Below, piece after piece: positions 1-12,476 of a stretch of DNA of 64,000 bases. This stretch comes from Formicarius rufipectus (lineage: Eukaryota; Chordata; Aves; Passeriformes; Formicariidae), in assembly GCA_013399695.1 (NCBI GenBank), contig VXAU01004380.1, forward strand, positions 62,001 to 126,000, given 5' to 3'. The number at the start of each line of letters is the position of its first letter. Positions within the stretch are counted from its first letter, which is position 1. The notes beneath the pieces were generated by a model. It was not told where the DNA came from and did no database searches. It was given only the letters and a program-made list of their open reading frames with translations. Position numbers and translations under genes: made by a program.

Positions 1-742
1 GACCATCCCAAGAGTAATATTGTGTGACCGAAAGTATCATCCAGATGCTTCTTGAACTGTGTCAGGCTTGGTGCTGTGACCACTTCCCTAGGGAGCCTGT
101 TCCAGTGCCCAACCACCATCCAAGAGAAGAACCTCTAATATCCAACCTAAACTTCCTCCAACACAACTTCAGGGCATTCCCTTGGGTCCTGCCACTGGCC
201 ACCACAGAGAAGAGATCAGTGCCTGCCTCTCTTCTCTCCCTCATGAGAAATTGTATACTGCAGAGTTCTCCCCTCAGTCTCCTTTTCTCCAGGCTGAACA
301 GACCAAATGACCTCAGTTGATCCTCCTATGGCTTCCTCTCAAGGCCCTTCACTATTCTTGTTCCTCTCATTTGGACACTGTCCAATGGCTTAATACCTTT
401 CTTATATTGCAGTGCCCAAAACTCCACACAATATTCAAGGTGAGACTGCCCCAGTGTGAGAGCAGAGCAGAGCAGAGCAGGACAATCCCCTCCCTTGACT
501 GGCTGGTGATGCTTTGCCTGATGCCCCCCAGGACAGGGTTGGCCCTCCTGGCTGCCAGGGCACTGCTGACTCATACTCAACTTGCCACTGATCAGGACTC
601 CCAGGTCCCTTTCTGTGGTGCTGCTTTCCAGCATCGCATTTCACAACCTGTGTGAACATCCAGGATTGTCCCATCCCAGGTGCAGAATCCAGCACTTTCC
701 CTTCATATGGTTAGTGATTGCCCACTCCTCTAATTTGCCAGG
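1..742 (-). repeat. CR1 retrotransposon fragment, minus orientation, cut by window start
   Basis: This is the 3' part of a CR1 LINE read on the minus strand. The + strand shows the usual antisense CR1 phrases in order: the CCACTTCCC...AGCCTGTTCCAGTGCCC block near 80-110, the CTCCAGGCTGAACAG block near 287-301, and GGTTGGCCCTCCTGGCTGCC near 537-556. On the minus strand the broken pol carboxy-terminal region shows ERDLGVLISGKL and HLEYCVEFW. The frame is interrupted several times, so it is dead. The same subfamily wording recurs at 29795-31065, including the TTCATATGG block near 702. A small AGAGC tandem expansion lies at about 460-480. Where it ends near 742 is approximate. Confidence 0.9.
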
Positions 743-837
743 GTAATTCTCATTCAGATAGTTCTACTGGCATTGGGGTTCTGATGGGAGTTCTAAAGGA
801 AATTATTTTGCCTTGCACTGATAATAAAGATGACCTT
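743..837. other. Short unassigned stretch between two head-to-head CR1 fragments
   Basis: About 95 bases separate the 5' truncated ends of the two opposed CR1 fragments. It includes no recognisable gene or repeat. It may be host sequence or diverged CR1. Confidence 0.4.
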
Positions 838-1972
838 TTTCAAGCTCAGGAGAGATGCATCCCAACAAAGAGGAAATCAAACAAAAACACATAGAGACCT
901 GCATAGATGAACAAGAATCTCCTGGACAAACTTACCCTACAGAGTGTGGAAACATGGACAAGTAGTCTGAGAAGAACACAGAGGAATTGTCCAAGCAGAT
1001 AGGGATCAGCTATACAGATATAGAATTAAATCTGGCCAGGGGCATCAACACAACAAGAAAAAACTACTACGGATATGTTAATTATAAGAGAAGACTAAGG
1101 AAAATGTGTGCCCTCTCCAGATGAAAACAGGAGATCTGGTTACCTGGGATACGGAGAAGGCTAAGGTACTCAATGACTTTTTTTGCCTCAGTCTTCACTG
1201 GCAAGTGCTCCAGCCACACCACCCAAGTCACAGAAGGCAAGGACAGGGACTGGGAGAATGAAGACCACCTGCTGTAGGAGATCAGGTCTGAGACCATCTA
1301 AGGAATCTGAACATGCACAAATCCATGGAACCTGATAAGATGCTGCTGCAAGTCCTGAGGGAACTGGCAGATTAAGTCACTGTGCCACCACCCAGTATAT
1401 TTGAGAAGTCATAGTCTGATGAAGTTGCCACTGACTGAAAAAGGGGAACTGTAACCCTCATTTTCAACATAAGAAAGACATGGACTTGTTGGATCGAGTT
1501 CAGAGGAGGACCACAAAGATGACCAGAGGACTGGAGCACCTCTCCTATGAAGACAGGCTGAGACACTTGGGTTTGTTCAGCCTGGAGAAGAGAAGGCTCC
1601 AGGGAGACCTTAGAGCAGTCTTTGAATACCTAAAGGGAGTCTACAAGAAAGCCAGAGAGGAACTTTTTACAAGAACATTTAGGGATAGGAAAAGGGGTAA
1701 TGGCCTTAAATTGAATGAGGGTATGTTTAAATTAAACATTAGGAGCAAAGTCTTTCCTTTTCCTGTGAGGGTGGTGAGGCTCTGGAACAGTAGAACAATG
1801 AGACAGGTTGTGCAGACAAGTTGTGGATGCCCAATCCCTGGGAGTGTTCAAAGAGAGGTTGGATGGGCCGTGAGCAACCTGGTCTAGTGGGTGGCATCCA
1901 TGCCCACAGCAGGGTGATTGGAACAACGTGATCTTTAAGGTCTCTTCCAACTCAAATAATTCTATGATTTTC
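838..1972 (+). repeat. CR1 retrotransposon fragment, plus orientation, internally deleted pol
   Basis: A CR1 LINE remnant on the + strand. Positions about 1020-1465 match the part of CR1 ORF2 between endonuclease and reverse transcriptase, including the GAGAAGGCTAAGGTACTCAATG and TTTGCCTCAGTCTTCAC wording. From 1480 the frame to 1887 encodes the pol carboxy-terminus, with GLEHLSYEDRLRHLGLFSLE visible at about residues 18-37. The stretch that should hold the reverse transcriptase catalytic motifs is missing at a junction near 1465-1480, so the copy is not functional. The 3' end near 1955-1972 has the CR1-type ATTCTATGAT tail. It is head to head with the minus CR1 at 1-742 and is the only + orientation CR1 in the window. 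Confidence 0.9.
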
Positions 1973-4900
1973 CATTCTTTATCATCCAACAAGGAACAAT
2001 ACTTCATCATTCTGTTTCAGCATTGCTGACAATATTTAGCCTTGTACTAAAGCTTTCCAGCCATCAACCATGGATAAGGGCACTGACACAGAATTATAAC
2101 AGCATAACAATTTTTATAGGATATGATAGTGAAAAAAACCTTTTTAATTCAAGATTACAGAAAGTTTGGTCTTTACTGACCAGTACAGCAATCCACAACA
2201 CTACTTTTGAAGACAAAATTGAGTCATCATAATGAAATACTTTTCCCACAGATTCATTTATTATGCCAAGAACTATCTGTACTCCAAAATTTTAATAGTG
2301 TCATACTATCAGAACATAAAACAACTATAAAACAAATGCATAAATACCTTTTTAAGGCTTTGGCAAATGACCAAAATGTGGCTTGCTAGAGAACTGTACA
2401 AATTCAAACTTATTTGAAAAGGTTTGGAGGGAAAACCTGGGACCTGTAGTACTTTGTCTCACATATATGCCACTGACAAATGAGTAAGATAATAATTCTT
2501 ATATTTAGCTATATCTTTGACTGTTAATGTGATATATAGGCAGCACACTCATATAGAAAAATGTAAGTATTAGGTTTTGATAAATGACAGTAAATAAATA
2601 GAACCTTTTCAATTACAAAATCCTTGTTTAATATGAAACTACAGGTGAATTTAAGATTTTCTAGAGTTTTGGTTAGAGTGATTTCTTAAGCTGCATAGTT
2701 GCAATCCTCAAGAAAAAATGACACCACTTTTCATTTGAGCAGGCTTACACCAATAAATATGTGTGCTAAATGAATTCTGTAAAAAATAATGCAGTAGCTA
2801 TTTTATTAGTCTTACATATTAAAATACCTGAATATTCTTTGGTAGCTATATTGTATCCAGAAAAGATTTAGGGCAGAGATCATAGTTCCTCTCCCTTACC
2901 TAAAAAGACCAAAATCTAGAAAGAACAGTCATTGTCTACTTTTCTTCTTATGTAATTCTAGTACTGTGACTCGGTGGAATAGGAGGAGTCTCAAAGGTTA
3001 TGTACAGGTGAATTTCATTATAATGAATTCCTTTTCTACAGGAAAAAGACTGCAGGAAGTTGAAATAAAATTTTTCACTTTGTGTAGGGGCATGGAGAGA
3101 GAGCTCTTAACCATAACCAGGAATATATCTGTATGTGCATGTTTAAATATTATAAATATATTTATACATACTTATATATAAATATGATATATAGATGCAA
3201 ATTCATATGATAGAACTGTATAATAGACTTGATATATATATGTAGGTTTTTTTGCAGTACCGAGTAATTTTTTTAATAATCTTTAGCATAAAAAAAATAT
3301 AAGACTCCAAAACCTGGAATATGTTACTCCTACAGAATAGGTGGTATTCAGTGAGGAAGTACATTTCTTTTCTTCAGGGTTCAGCAGACTGTGTGAAAGC
3401 TTTCAGAAACTGGTCATTCATGCAGTAAAGTGACCTCAACAGCATTATTCAGTGACATTAAAAGGAAATGATAGACTCTTGTTAGCCACATTTCCTGAGT
3501 TTCTTTATCTGAGAGATAATAATCATGGTGAATGATTAAAAAGAAAAGAATGAACTAGTAGAGGACAGAAAAAAATTAGAGTGGAATATTTAAAATAGGC
3601 TGATTACTAATAGGATTTTTTTGTAAGTAAAAAGTACCTCTTGTTAATTCCCATTTCTGACTTTTCCCCTGAAATTACTCTCAGATTTGTCAGGAGCCTA
3701 TCAATATCTATGAATCAAATGCATTAGTATATTTGGTGTCTACTTCATCCTGTAGTGCTACAATTGCAAAACACTGCAATTTTAGAAAGCGTATCCATTT
3801 GACAATCTTGAACACAATATATCACCTTGCTGGCATATGCATTTGTAAACAAATATTAACTTCACAAATCCAGAATTTAGGTAAGAGTAGACATGGCTCT
3901 CCTTGGTGGTCTACAAATAAGATACCTTTTTTCTTTCAACTTGAGTGATAAAAATTCCCCTGTAAGACATAATGCAATAAAGAAGAAACCTGCAAAAGCT
4001 GAATAAAAGACAGCAGACATCTCAGGTGTGCTCAGCACCTACTTTTGAATGAAAAAATGTTCTCTGGGATTATTTCTCTTATTCCTTGAACAGAGAGTTG
4101 AGGGTAATGCAGTCACCTAAGCTGGGACAAGAGAGTTTCACTCCTGTGAAAGCAGGATGCGGGTACACATTGCTGTTTGTAGGATGTGTCTGTTGGAGTG
4201 TGCTGATACGGTGTGATGGACAAAGAAATGGATTTTGGCATTTGTTGGAGAATGAAAGGTTTGATGCTGCAGGCACCAAGGCTCTGTGACTCTTGTTGGC
4301 TTGGATGAGTACTGATGGTGCTTTTCACATCACATGATTACCATGTTACCTTCCTCCTGTGCACGGAGCGCCTGCTGTGAGATGCTGAACCTCAAACCTC
4401 ATTAAAGTTGTTGGATAGAGCCCTGAGCTATCTCATGAGATGAAGTTGCACTATTTATACTCTGAGAACATATGTATACTGTACTATTAGTGCTAATATT
4501 TTTGTCAGAACACTTTCTTAAAGCAAAATGTGAGAACATTTGTGGGCAGTAATCACTAAACAGGGTTGACAGCTCCTTCCTTCTCTTACTCAGTCACAAA
4601 CGTTTTTCCTTTCAACAGATTATGAAATGTAAATGGAACCGGTCATTTTCAGAAACTAGTGTTATTTTATTGACAATACATGAACATCAAGAGGGAGCTG
4701 ACAAGGTTGTTGCCAAGTAGAACGGATAATTGTAGGGTGCCTGTGGCCCTACCTTAAATTGAAAGAGGAGTTACGCAGCTTCACAGTAACACCTGTAAGC
4801 ACGGAGTACATACTGCATTTGCAAAAGCTCATAAAAGACAAAGAGGACTAAGCCTTTCTCTTCCATCACCACCTGCCAATGTCAGCTAATTTTTACTTTT

Positions 4901-7900
4901 CAGTAGCCTTTCCCCTCACAATCAAAACCAGAAATACATATTTTAATATTAATATCAAATGTTACTACAAAACTATCCTATGATAGTGCAATTATCTGTT
5001 TAACAGTGGAGTGGCCATAACAACGGAATGTATCTTTAAGTCAACCCAGACAAAAGAAACATCTACACAGCTCATCTATCCCTGTCTGAAAATCCAAGAC
5101 CAAATCAATGATAACGTTTCCTCATGGCTGAAAACTGTGCAGGAAAAGTTCTTTCCATGGACATCATGATTCATACTACCCTAGTACTAGGTCATTAGAT
5201 CTCAGGCAAGAAAAAATACTGGAAATTAAAAATTAAGAGCAGGAAGTAAGAAATAACAAGAAGGATAATAATATTAGTAAATTGCTTTGTCCTCCAGAAA
5301 ATGGTTTGCTCAGATGCTCTCACAGAACTGTTTGTTGCACTTGAGCATCAATGAATCATCATCAGGCCCAAACTGCCTGCATCAAGCTTAGTGACAAGGC
5401 TCCCAGCAGTAACTTCTGCCTGTTCTCCATCACAATTCTGTCATCACTACAGAGAGTGGGATAATAAAAAAAAAAAAAAAAAAAAATCGGAAAGCTGAAA
5501 CACTACTTGATGAATCATTATAGTGAGAAAGATCTGTAATTTCAGACTCAGTCTTTCATTCAGAATCATGTATTATCTGCTAATGCAGCTCATTGTAATA
5601 AGCACCTGACAAAACCTGATGCAATCAAACACCTGAACAAACACGATCTGGTCAGATATAATGACAGCGTGTTTCTCAGAGTTCCTCTTCTCAACTTAAA
5701 CACAGCTTGTTTTCACATGAGTTCTGTTAGGACCTTAAGAAATTCATCTCTGTAGCATTCTTTACCCTCTAAAAATGATGATGAATAACAAATAAGACAC
5801 ACCAAAGTGCAAAGGCCAGTAATTTTATTTTTTTAATTATTGAGTACTTCTGCAAAGTCTAATGCATTTGGAATTTTGTATGCTACAGATATTTATGATC
5901 TGATGTTCTTGATGTAGTTGTAATCTATCCTTGTATCCAATTTTTGTTCAGGGTAAATGAAGGAATACTTTAATGCCTGCTAGCTTAGTAATGGCAAAGA
6001 ATAGAAACTACCTTCCAAACTGCGGATCAACGTGACAAGGCTGAAAAAGGTGCTTGGTCCTGTAAGCCCAGATTTGTACAACAAAGTGTGAATACAAATG
6101 CACTCCTTTGGTGGAACTGTACATCGTAGGCCAGGAAAAAGCAAGGACATCAGAAAATCAAGGAGACAGTATGAAAACACTTGGCAATACGTAAACAAGA
6201 CACAGAGTGACAGAACTTGCTGCTTGGCCTGAACAAGACTACAGATAAGACTATTGCTGGAGTCTATTGTCAGACGATTTTGGGAAAAGACACCTGGTTC
6301 AGAATGAATAAAGGACAAGATCGGAGATCAGAGCAGGGTTAGGGCACCTGAGGGGTCCCCTGCAGCAGTATAATGGGACACATCAATGTCTTCAACACAA
6401 AGTTCAGATAATTAGGCAGCAGAAAAATTGGTAAAAAAAAGAATTCAGACAAGAAGCAGGCAAGACTGCAACAGTCAGAGATGTTTAGTATATGGACAGA
6501 AGAAGATTCAGGATCAGGGTTGGTATAGGAAAGCACGAACAGGCCTCAGCTTCTGCTCCAGTTAGTCCGAGGTAGTGGAAAATCTTTTAACAGACATCCA
6601 AGCCTTGTACTTTGATCCCCTTTTCATATGATTGTTTGCAGGTTCTGCACAGTTCACCACAGCATTAGGGACCACTCAAAAATCTTTGCTCTGTGTGAGT
6701 GAAAGAACCACTTTGAGGGCAGGCTTGGCTTTATGAGTGAGCAGCCCAGTATGGTCACTCATTACATGACTTACTGTGTTCATGGACATGAAATATGTTT
6801 ATATTCTCTGCATAAAAATAGGCCAGGATCAAAACACACAATTCTATCACTTTCCTGAGAAATAGCCCACGAATTTCCAAATATTGGCTAACCACTGACC
6901 CTAAAATAAAGGGGTAATACCGTGTTTAATTTTAACCACTTGAACAGTCCTGTTGAATGTAGGTATGTGTACACATGCCTGAAAGCCCAGGCACTGAAAG
7001 AGCTAAGCACACATTAAATTATCACCAGTGTGCAGGAAATATATTTTCACATGACATTTAAGTATATAAAAATATTCTACTATTTTTTTTTAAATGTAAG
7101 TCTAGAAATTCCTATTATCTTTAAAATATTGGCATCTGTGATAATTTACTTAGATCGCAGTTATCTGCAGCAGTTAGGCGGTTATTTACAAATTGCATAA
7201 AACTGACTGATCAGATAAACTGCTGATCTTTTCTCAGGAAAAAAACCCGAACACCTTCTGTAAACAAAATCAACAATTATAGCCAATATAAAACATGTAA
7301 AATGTCAATGTTTATGAGCTACTGAGCAAGATACCAAAAGACTGGAATTCTCATCCAAAAGAAGAGCTTTTAACTAATTCTCATTCAAAATAACAGGCAT
7401 CACAAGTAAGTTATACCCTTTCTCCTCATCCAGTTTTGATAGTTTTCATAGTCAAGACAATTTTAGAGAAGGACTTAATGCAGACATTCTTAACAAAATA
7501 CAAATAAGTGGAACAACAGATACTCTTGTAAGCATTTATACATGTATAAAACATACACAGAGTTGCATGAAACTGGTTAGAAGGGTTACATATTTAGACA
7601 CATATGGTGCATGGACAATCTGTGCAACATGCAAGGTAACAGCTCATTAACTCCATTAAAAGAAAGTAATCAGAAGCATCAGAAGGATGTAGCCCTATAA
7701 AGTGACAGAGAACAGGCAACTGGTATTGGTTTCTACATAGGAGTACAATATGGATTGGATTTTGTCAAACTTTGAAGAAAAAAAGCAGAGTCATGATTTC
7801 CATTGAAAACTGGGCAGGAACATAAGGAACAGGCATCAGCTAAATTTCAGGGTACTTATTCATGTTATTTAGCAAGTAGGTGGCTGCCTCCTTGAACTTC

Positions 7901-10320
7901 ATGCTGAATTTAGGAATTATCTCTGCAAAGTATGTATTGTCAGTCTGCTCTGGATGTGACTAGAAGCATGGGTGTGTTGCAAGATTACACCCAAGAATAA
8001 CTGAAGCCTCTTGACTGCCAGAGATAATGAAAATGATTTGCTGTCTGGCAATCGAGGAACAGAAATATATCCAAAAGGACTGACTGTTTCAGTAAAACAC
8101 TGGCATGTCTTGTCAACTAATGGGGCACACTTAGCTTTCATTCATTCCTCAACAGTTTTCCCGCACACACATTATTTTCATTTTATTCAGATCTGCAAAG
8201 TAACCAGGACAACTACATTGGAAGTCTAGTATGGTCTTGTTAAATGTTCAGGGTTTTTTTCTGTTCATCTTGATTAGTTTCACTTTTTGTGAAATGATGG
8301 TTTATGAACTGGATTTGAAAGGGACATAGATGAGTATCATCTTCATTTTAATGGTCATACAGTACAGAACATCCTACACATTCCCTTTCAGTATCATAGT
8401 GAGGGAATTGCTCACAGTTGGATGGCTTAGGTGCTGCTTGGTGTGCTGTTATACCTCAGTGCCTTTATAATACTTAAGCTAGTTTCCAAAGGCATGGAAT
8501 TTCTGAAAGCTATTTTCCCACAGTAATAATGATAATGAAATATGTGTCAAATGGTTTACTGAATGTTACAGTGTTTTATGTATTAGTTTTCAATATTTTC
8601 AGTGTTTCTCTTTAACTGGGGAGGAAGGGGGGAAGAAAGAAAAAATGTTTATGTTTTTTCTCCTACTGCCTTTACTAGGCACTACCTCAAGTAAGAAACC
8701 ATGGGGAAGACAATTTTTCTGTTTCAGTGTAGTTCCCAAAACTTTTTGTGGCCCTCCCGAGATTGCCTTACTGATACTCTGTGTGATAAATATGCAGGTT
8801 TTTTCCATTCAAAAATCCAGTAATTACTGTAAATTAGCATCATAGCCCCAATGGTCAGCAGACACCAATTCACAATGTGGCAGAGATGAAGCTGCAGGGA
8901 TGATGTGTGTCCCCTTATAGGGATAAAAATCTTTTCAGGATTGCATCACCTCATCTCATGTTTTATAAACTGAACTTATAAATTATACTGCAGGCATACC
9001 ACATTCTTTTGTTACCCCCATGACTTTCAGTAAATGGTTGTAATAACTCAGAAAGACAGCAATAAAAAGGGCAATGCTACATGTGAATGAAGAGCTACAC
9101 ATATTTACTCCAGCAAGTCAGATAAGCCTATAAATCATTTTTTGGTCAGCAGGATTACAAGTAGGAAACAGAAATGGAATAGCAATAGTAAATCTAGCAA
9201 AAGCAAGATAATATTACCACCATGTACCACTTCATTACGGTTATTAGCACTGAGTGGAAATAAGTGGGGCAAACATTAACCAAAACATGGAGGTGTTTCA
9301 GAGATGCCTGTTATTTTCCAATGTGAATTCAGGAATTCCCAACATACCGTGAGAACAGTCTTTTAAAATGTAATTATAATGCTGATGCTTTTAGTTGAGT
9401 AGACACAGTACAACAGTACATAATGAAACAAAAGTATGTGTCAATTTGAAGTGTATCGATCTGTCAGAGAAACAGTGCTGTGTGATTTCATTAGTCAGTC
9501 TGGACCAGGATCTCCCACTTGGCACTCCATGACAACATCCAGCCACATCCCTGAAACCGACTTTCCAAACTAAAACAAAAACCAAAACAAACTAATAAAA
9601 CTCCTCTCCAAGTTGAAACATACTCAGGCACGGTTTTATTTCTAATTTTGAGGGTCACAAAAACCACTGCTTAACACAGCTGAGTTTTCATCTGTTGTAT
9701 CCCTTGAGAAACCAACTACATTTAGGCCCAAATTGCAAATCTCTTTCTTAAGCCACCAGCTTTACCATTTAGTCTTAGCGAGCTTTTCACCAGTCTTGGA
9801 AACAATGATTTTTAAACATTTGTTTCAGAAAATCTAGCATTTGAAAGCAACAGCACAGTGGAAAGATTAAGTACAATCAATTTTAAAATTTAAATAGATT
9901 AAAACACAGCAGGAAACGTCTATTGTACTAAGGGCAATATATAAAAACACAAATAAAAATTCCAAAGCCTTTATGTGAAAGATAGTTTGTTTGTTTTTAA
10001 TTGCTTAGATTTCCAAGAACTAAGCTCCTTTGACGCTAACCTTTCCCATGAAGGAGAGAAATAGAAGGGCATACTCTCTTCTCTCCTAAGTAATGAAGAT
10101 ATCTATCCATAAATTTAGATTAGAAACAAATGTGGCAAGGACAGATTCTGTAGATTAAAGTGCTTTATACACTGTATAAAGCAGTATCAGGATAAGAGAA
10201 TTCTGAAAACTCTTAAACGTTACAAAAGAGGACTGATGTGGGTTCAGAAAGGTGGGCATCCCCTAGTTGAAGATATTAAGAGCTATCAAGACTGATAAAA
10301 AGACCATGAGAGGAAAGCAG
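1973..10320. other. AT-rich intergenic sequence upstream of the CpG island
   Basis: No gene, RNA gene or classifiable transposon was recognised in these 8.3 kb. Reading frames are all short (longest about 112 codons, 5980-6318 minus) and look like chance frames with no domain or splice context. Local features are an A21 run (5466-5486), an AT-rich stretch near 3140-3240 and a 21-base palindrome (10162-10182). The block 5980-6540 is slightly less AT-rich than its surroundings and may be an old repeat that I cannot name. Confidence 0.5.
5466..5486. repeat. Poly-A run (21 A)
   Basis: An uninterrupted run of 21 adenines. It could be the tail of an old retroposed sequence on the + strand, but no recognisable body lies upstream and no target-site duplication was evident. 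Confidence 0.9.
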
Positions 10321-10641
10321 CACTAGACAAGTGTGCAATCATCTCGGGACGTGACAGCTCAAGGGAACACAAACACCTACCACGCGAGGACCACACAGCA
10401 GCACCCTGCACACCTCCTTTGTCCCTGTGACCAATGCCAGGGGCCCGGCGGAAGCAGCTGCGGGCGCCGTCCCAGACGCGTGTCCTCATTCCACCTCACC
10501 GGGCCCTGCTGCCTCCCCTCGGGCACTGCACGGTGAGGCCCGGCACCCCTCCCTCGCCCGGCAGGGCAGCCAGGTGCATCCCCCGCCCCGANCTCTCCGC
10601 CCCTCCGCCGCCCCGCCCCGCCCGCCGCGCCGAGCGAGCCG

Positions 10642-10651
10642 CTATTTTTAG
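10642..10651. promoter_or_regulatory. MEF2 consensus site CTATTTTTAG in the promoter
   Basis: The ten bases CTATTTTTAG fit the MEF2 binding consensus YTA(A/T)4TAR exactly and stand out as an AT-rich island inside GC-rich DNA. CAGCTG E-boxes lie at 10455-10460 and 10703-10708. MEF2 sites next to E-boxes are typical of muscle, heart and neuronal promoters. That this site is used is inference. Confidence 0.5.
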
Positions 10652-10748
10652 CAAATCCTCCCCGCGTCGCCACAGGCGGCGATCGCAGCGCGCAGCCCCC
10701 GCCAGCTGCTCCTGCCGCCGCCCCGCCCGCCGCGCACGGCACAGGCTC

Positions 10749-11296
10749 NNNNNNNNNNNNNNNNNNNNNNNNNNNNNNNNNNNNNNNNNNNNNNNNNNNN
10801 NNNNNNNNNNNNNNNNNNNNNNNNNNNNNNNNNNNNNNNNNNNNNNNNNNNNNNNNNNNNNNNNNNNNNNNNNNNNNNNNNNNNNNNNNNNNNNNNNNNN
10901 NNNNNNNNNNNNNNNNNNNNNNNNNNNNNNNNNNNNNNNNNNNNNNNNNNNNNNNNNNNNNNNNNNNNNNNNNNNNNNNNNNNNNNNNNNNNNNNNNNNN
11001 NNNNNNNNNNNNNNNNNNNNNNNNNNNNNNNNNNNNNNNNNNNNNNNNNNNNNNNNNNNNNNNNNNNNNNNNNNNNNNNNNNNNNNNNNNNNNNNNNNNN
11101 NNNNNNNNNNNNNNNNNNNNNNNNNNNNNNNNNNNNNNNNNNNNNNNNNNNNNNNNNNNNNNNNNNNNNNNNNNNNNNNNNNNNNNNNNNNNNNNNNNNN
11201 NNNNNNNNNNNNNNNNNNNNNNNNNNNNNNNNNNNNNNNNNNNNNNNNNNNNNNNNNNNNNNNNNNNNNNNNNNNNNNNNNNNNNNNNNNNNNNNN
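10749..11296. other. Assembly gap (548 N) inside the CpG island
   Basis: A run of 548 unknown bases interrupts the CpG island, probably because the GC-rich core was not sequenced. It very likely hides the transcription start and the 5' part of exon 1. A single N also occurs at 10592. Protein frames drawn across this gap are meaningless. Confidence 1.
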
Positions 11297-11346
11297 CCTG
11301 GAAGTTGCAGTCCGCGAGCGAAGAGATAAGGCGGAGGCGCGGGAAG
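11297..11346 (+). other. Probable non-coding exon 1 (3' end only)
   Basis: The 50 bases after the gap end in GCGGGAAG followed directly by GTGAGT, a perfect match to the vertebrate 5' splice donor (AAG|GTGAGT). It contains no ATG, so it would be 5' untranslated sequence. The true 5' boundary lies in the assembly gap. Context (CpG island, strong donor, AT-rich intron downstream) supports a first exon of a + strand gene. Alternative donors in the island, such as CAG|GTGGGT near 11797, are weaker. Confidence 0.6.
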
Positions 11347-12293
11347 GTGAGTGGCACCGGGCGGCTGCCCCTCTGCTCCGCCCCGCAGCGGCGAGCGAAG
11401 GGCCGGCCGGTCCCGCCGCCCGGACGGCGCCCCTGACATACCGGGGCGGTATTTTTGGCACCTTTGAGAAGGTTTCGGAAAGTTCGACCGTGTAAGGGAG
11501 GGCAAAGTGGCGTGGGTGGGGGTGACACGGCCGCCGCCCGGCAAGTTTTGCTTCGCGGCAGTGGAAGAGCCGTTCCTGGCAGGGTTTGCGCTGCCGGGCG
11601 GTGTGTGCCTTGCTGGGTCCGGGACGTCCTCTGTGCCCCCCACATCCTGCCGAGTGCCGGGAGCACTCGCGGCAGCGCCGGGGCTGGCAGGGAGCGGCTG
11701 CTGGAGCTCCGCGGGCGGTGCCAGCTCCCCGAGATCGGCTGCAGAGCGGGGAGCTCCGGAGGGCGCCGGGGGAGCTGCCTCGGGGGGAGCGAACAGGTGG
11801 GTGGTGGTGGGGAGCGCCCCTCGGGTATCGGAGCTGCTCGGAGCAGGCGGTGGCCGGAGGGCGGGTGCGGATGTGCCCTGTCCCGTCCCGGAGGGGTGCT
11901 TGGATGGCCAGAATTTTGTGTAATTTTATTTTCTATGGCAAAGCCGCGTGTGCATCCCGGCCGGCATCTTCCCGGCTGTCAACGCGGGGCGTCGGATAGG
12001 TAGTTTCCATCAAGGGTGCAATTGTTTGAGTCACCTAAAATGTCTGAGTTTTGATCTGAGATGGAATATAGTAGCAATCAGTAATCGTCCGTGCTTTTCA
12101 CTGTTATAGAAAAAAGATGTTATTTGTAGTGCATAAAATGCGTATTCATCCTTGAGAGATCTGCCCTGAACCCACGGCAGTTCGTGTTTTTAAAGTCTCA
12201 GCTCACTTAAACTACACGAGAATTGGAGAGGAGAAATGTTAAAAACAACTGATAATTGAGAAGGAACTAGCGAAGCAAATTGTGGAGCTCTTT

Positions 12294-12476
12294 TGACATA
12301 TGAAAATGCATCAATATGCGTTTTTCATACGAAAGCTGTTGAGATTCTCTGTCATAAACCGCATAGAACAAGTGCTGACACAGAAGCTGAGGAATTTTAA
12401 ACATTTATCTTTCAACATTGTCAGCTTTAGTTCCTTGACATTTTGTTTTTGTGACAGAAGAATAGTTTTGTGACAG
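12294..12476. promoter_or_regulatory. Cluster of seven TGACA cores, candidate TALE-factor enhancer
   Basis: Seven copies of TGACA or its complement TGTCA occur in 183 bases: 12294, 12350 (minus), 12376, 12419 (minus), 12436, 12452 and 12471. The last two sit in a direct repeat of TTTTGTGACAG spaced 19 bases apart. TGACA/TGACAG is the core bound by MEIS, PKNOX and TGIF homeodomain proteins. The cluster lies 0.9 kb inside intron 1, just beyond the CpG island. Function is inferred from density only. Confidence 0.35.

Larger units (their letters stand above)
10330..12000 (+). promoter_or_regulatory. CpG island promoter of an unnamed + strand gene
   Basis: The base composition switches from AT-rich to strongly GC- and CpG-rich here, then returns to AT-rich just after 12000. 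GC boxes of the CCCGCCCC type occur at 10582-10589 and in the runs 10611-10626 and 10721-10730. There is no obvious TATA box, as is usual for CpG island promoters. A MEF2 consensus and two CAGCTG E-boxes lie within it. The + direction is inferred from the first-exon splice donor at 11347. An assembly gap removes the middle, so the transcription start cannot be placed. A second, minus-strand transcript from the same island is possible but I found no convincing exon for it. Confidence 0.85.

Noticed and set aside
1480..1887. Apparent 135-codon gene on the + strand
   Set aside because: It is the carboxy-terminal part of CR1 pol in a deleted retrotransposon copy, not a host gene.
5980..6540. Possible LTR or exon block with long minus frames
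   Set aside because: No TG...CA ends with target-site duplication, no polyadenylation or TATA arrangement, and no recognisable peptide.
10377..11666. Very long overlapping frames on both strands across the CpG island
   Set aside because: Their length comes from 548 unknown bases being read as open codons. The real flanking codons are GC-rich and non-protein-like.
11455..12003. Overlapping + frames of 137-182 codons downstream of exon 1
   Set aside because: CpG island DNA is poor in stop codons, so such frames arise by chance in all phases. They lie behind the exon 1 splice donor and show no domain.
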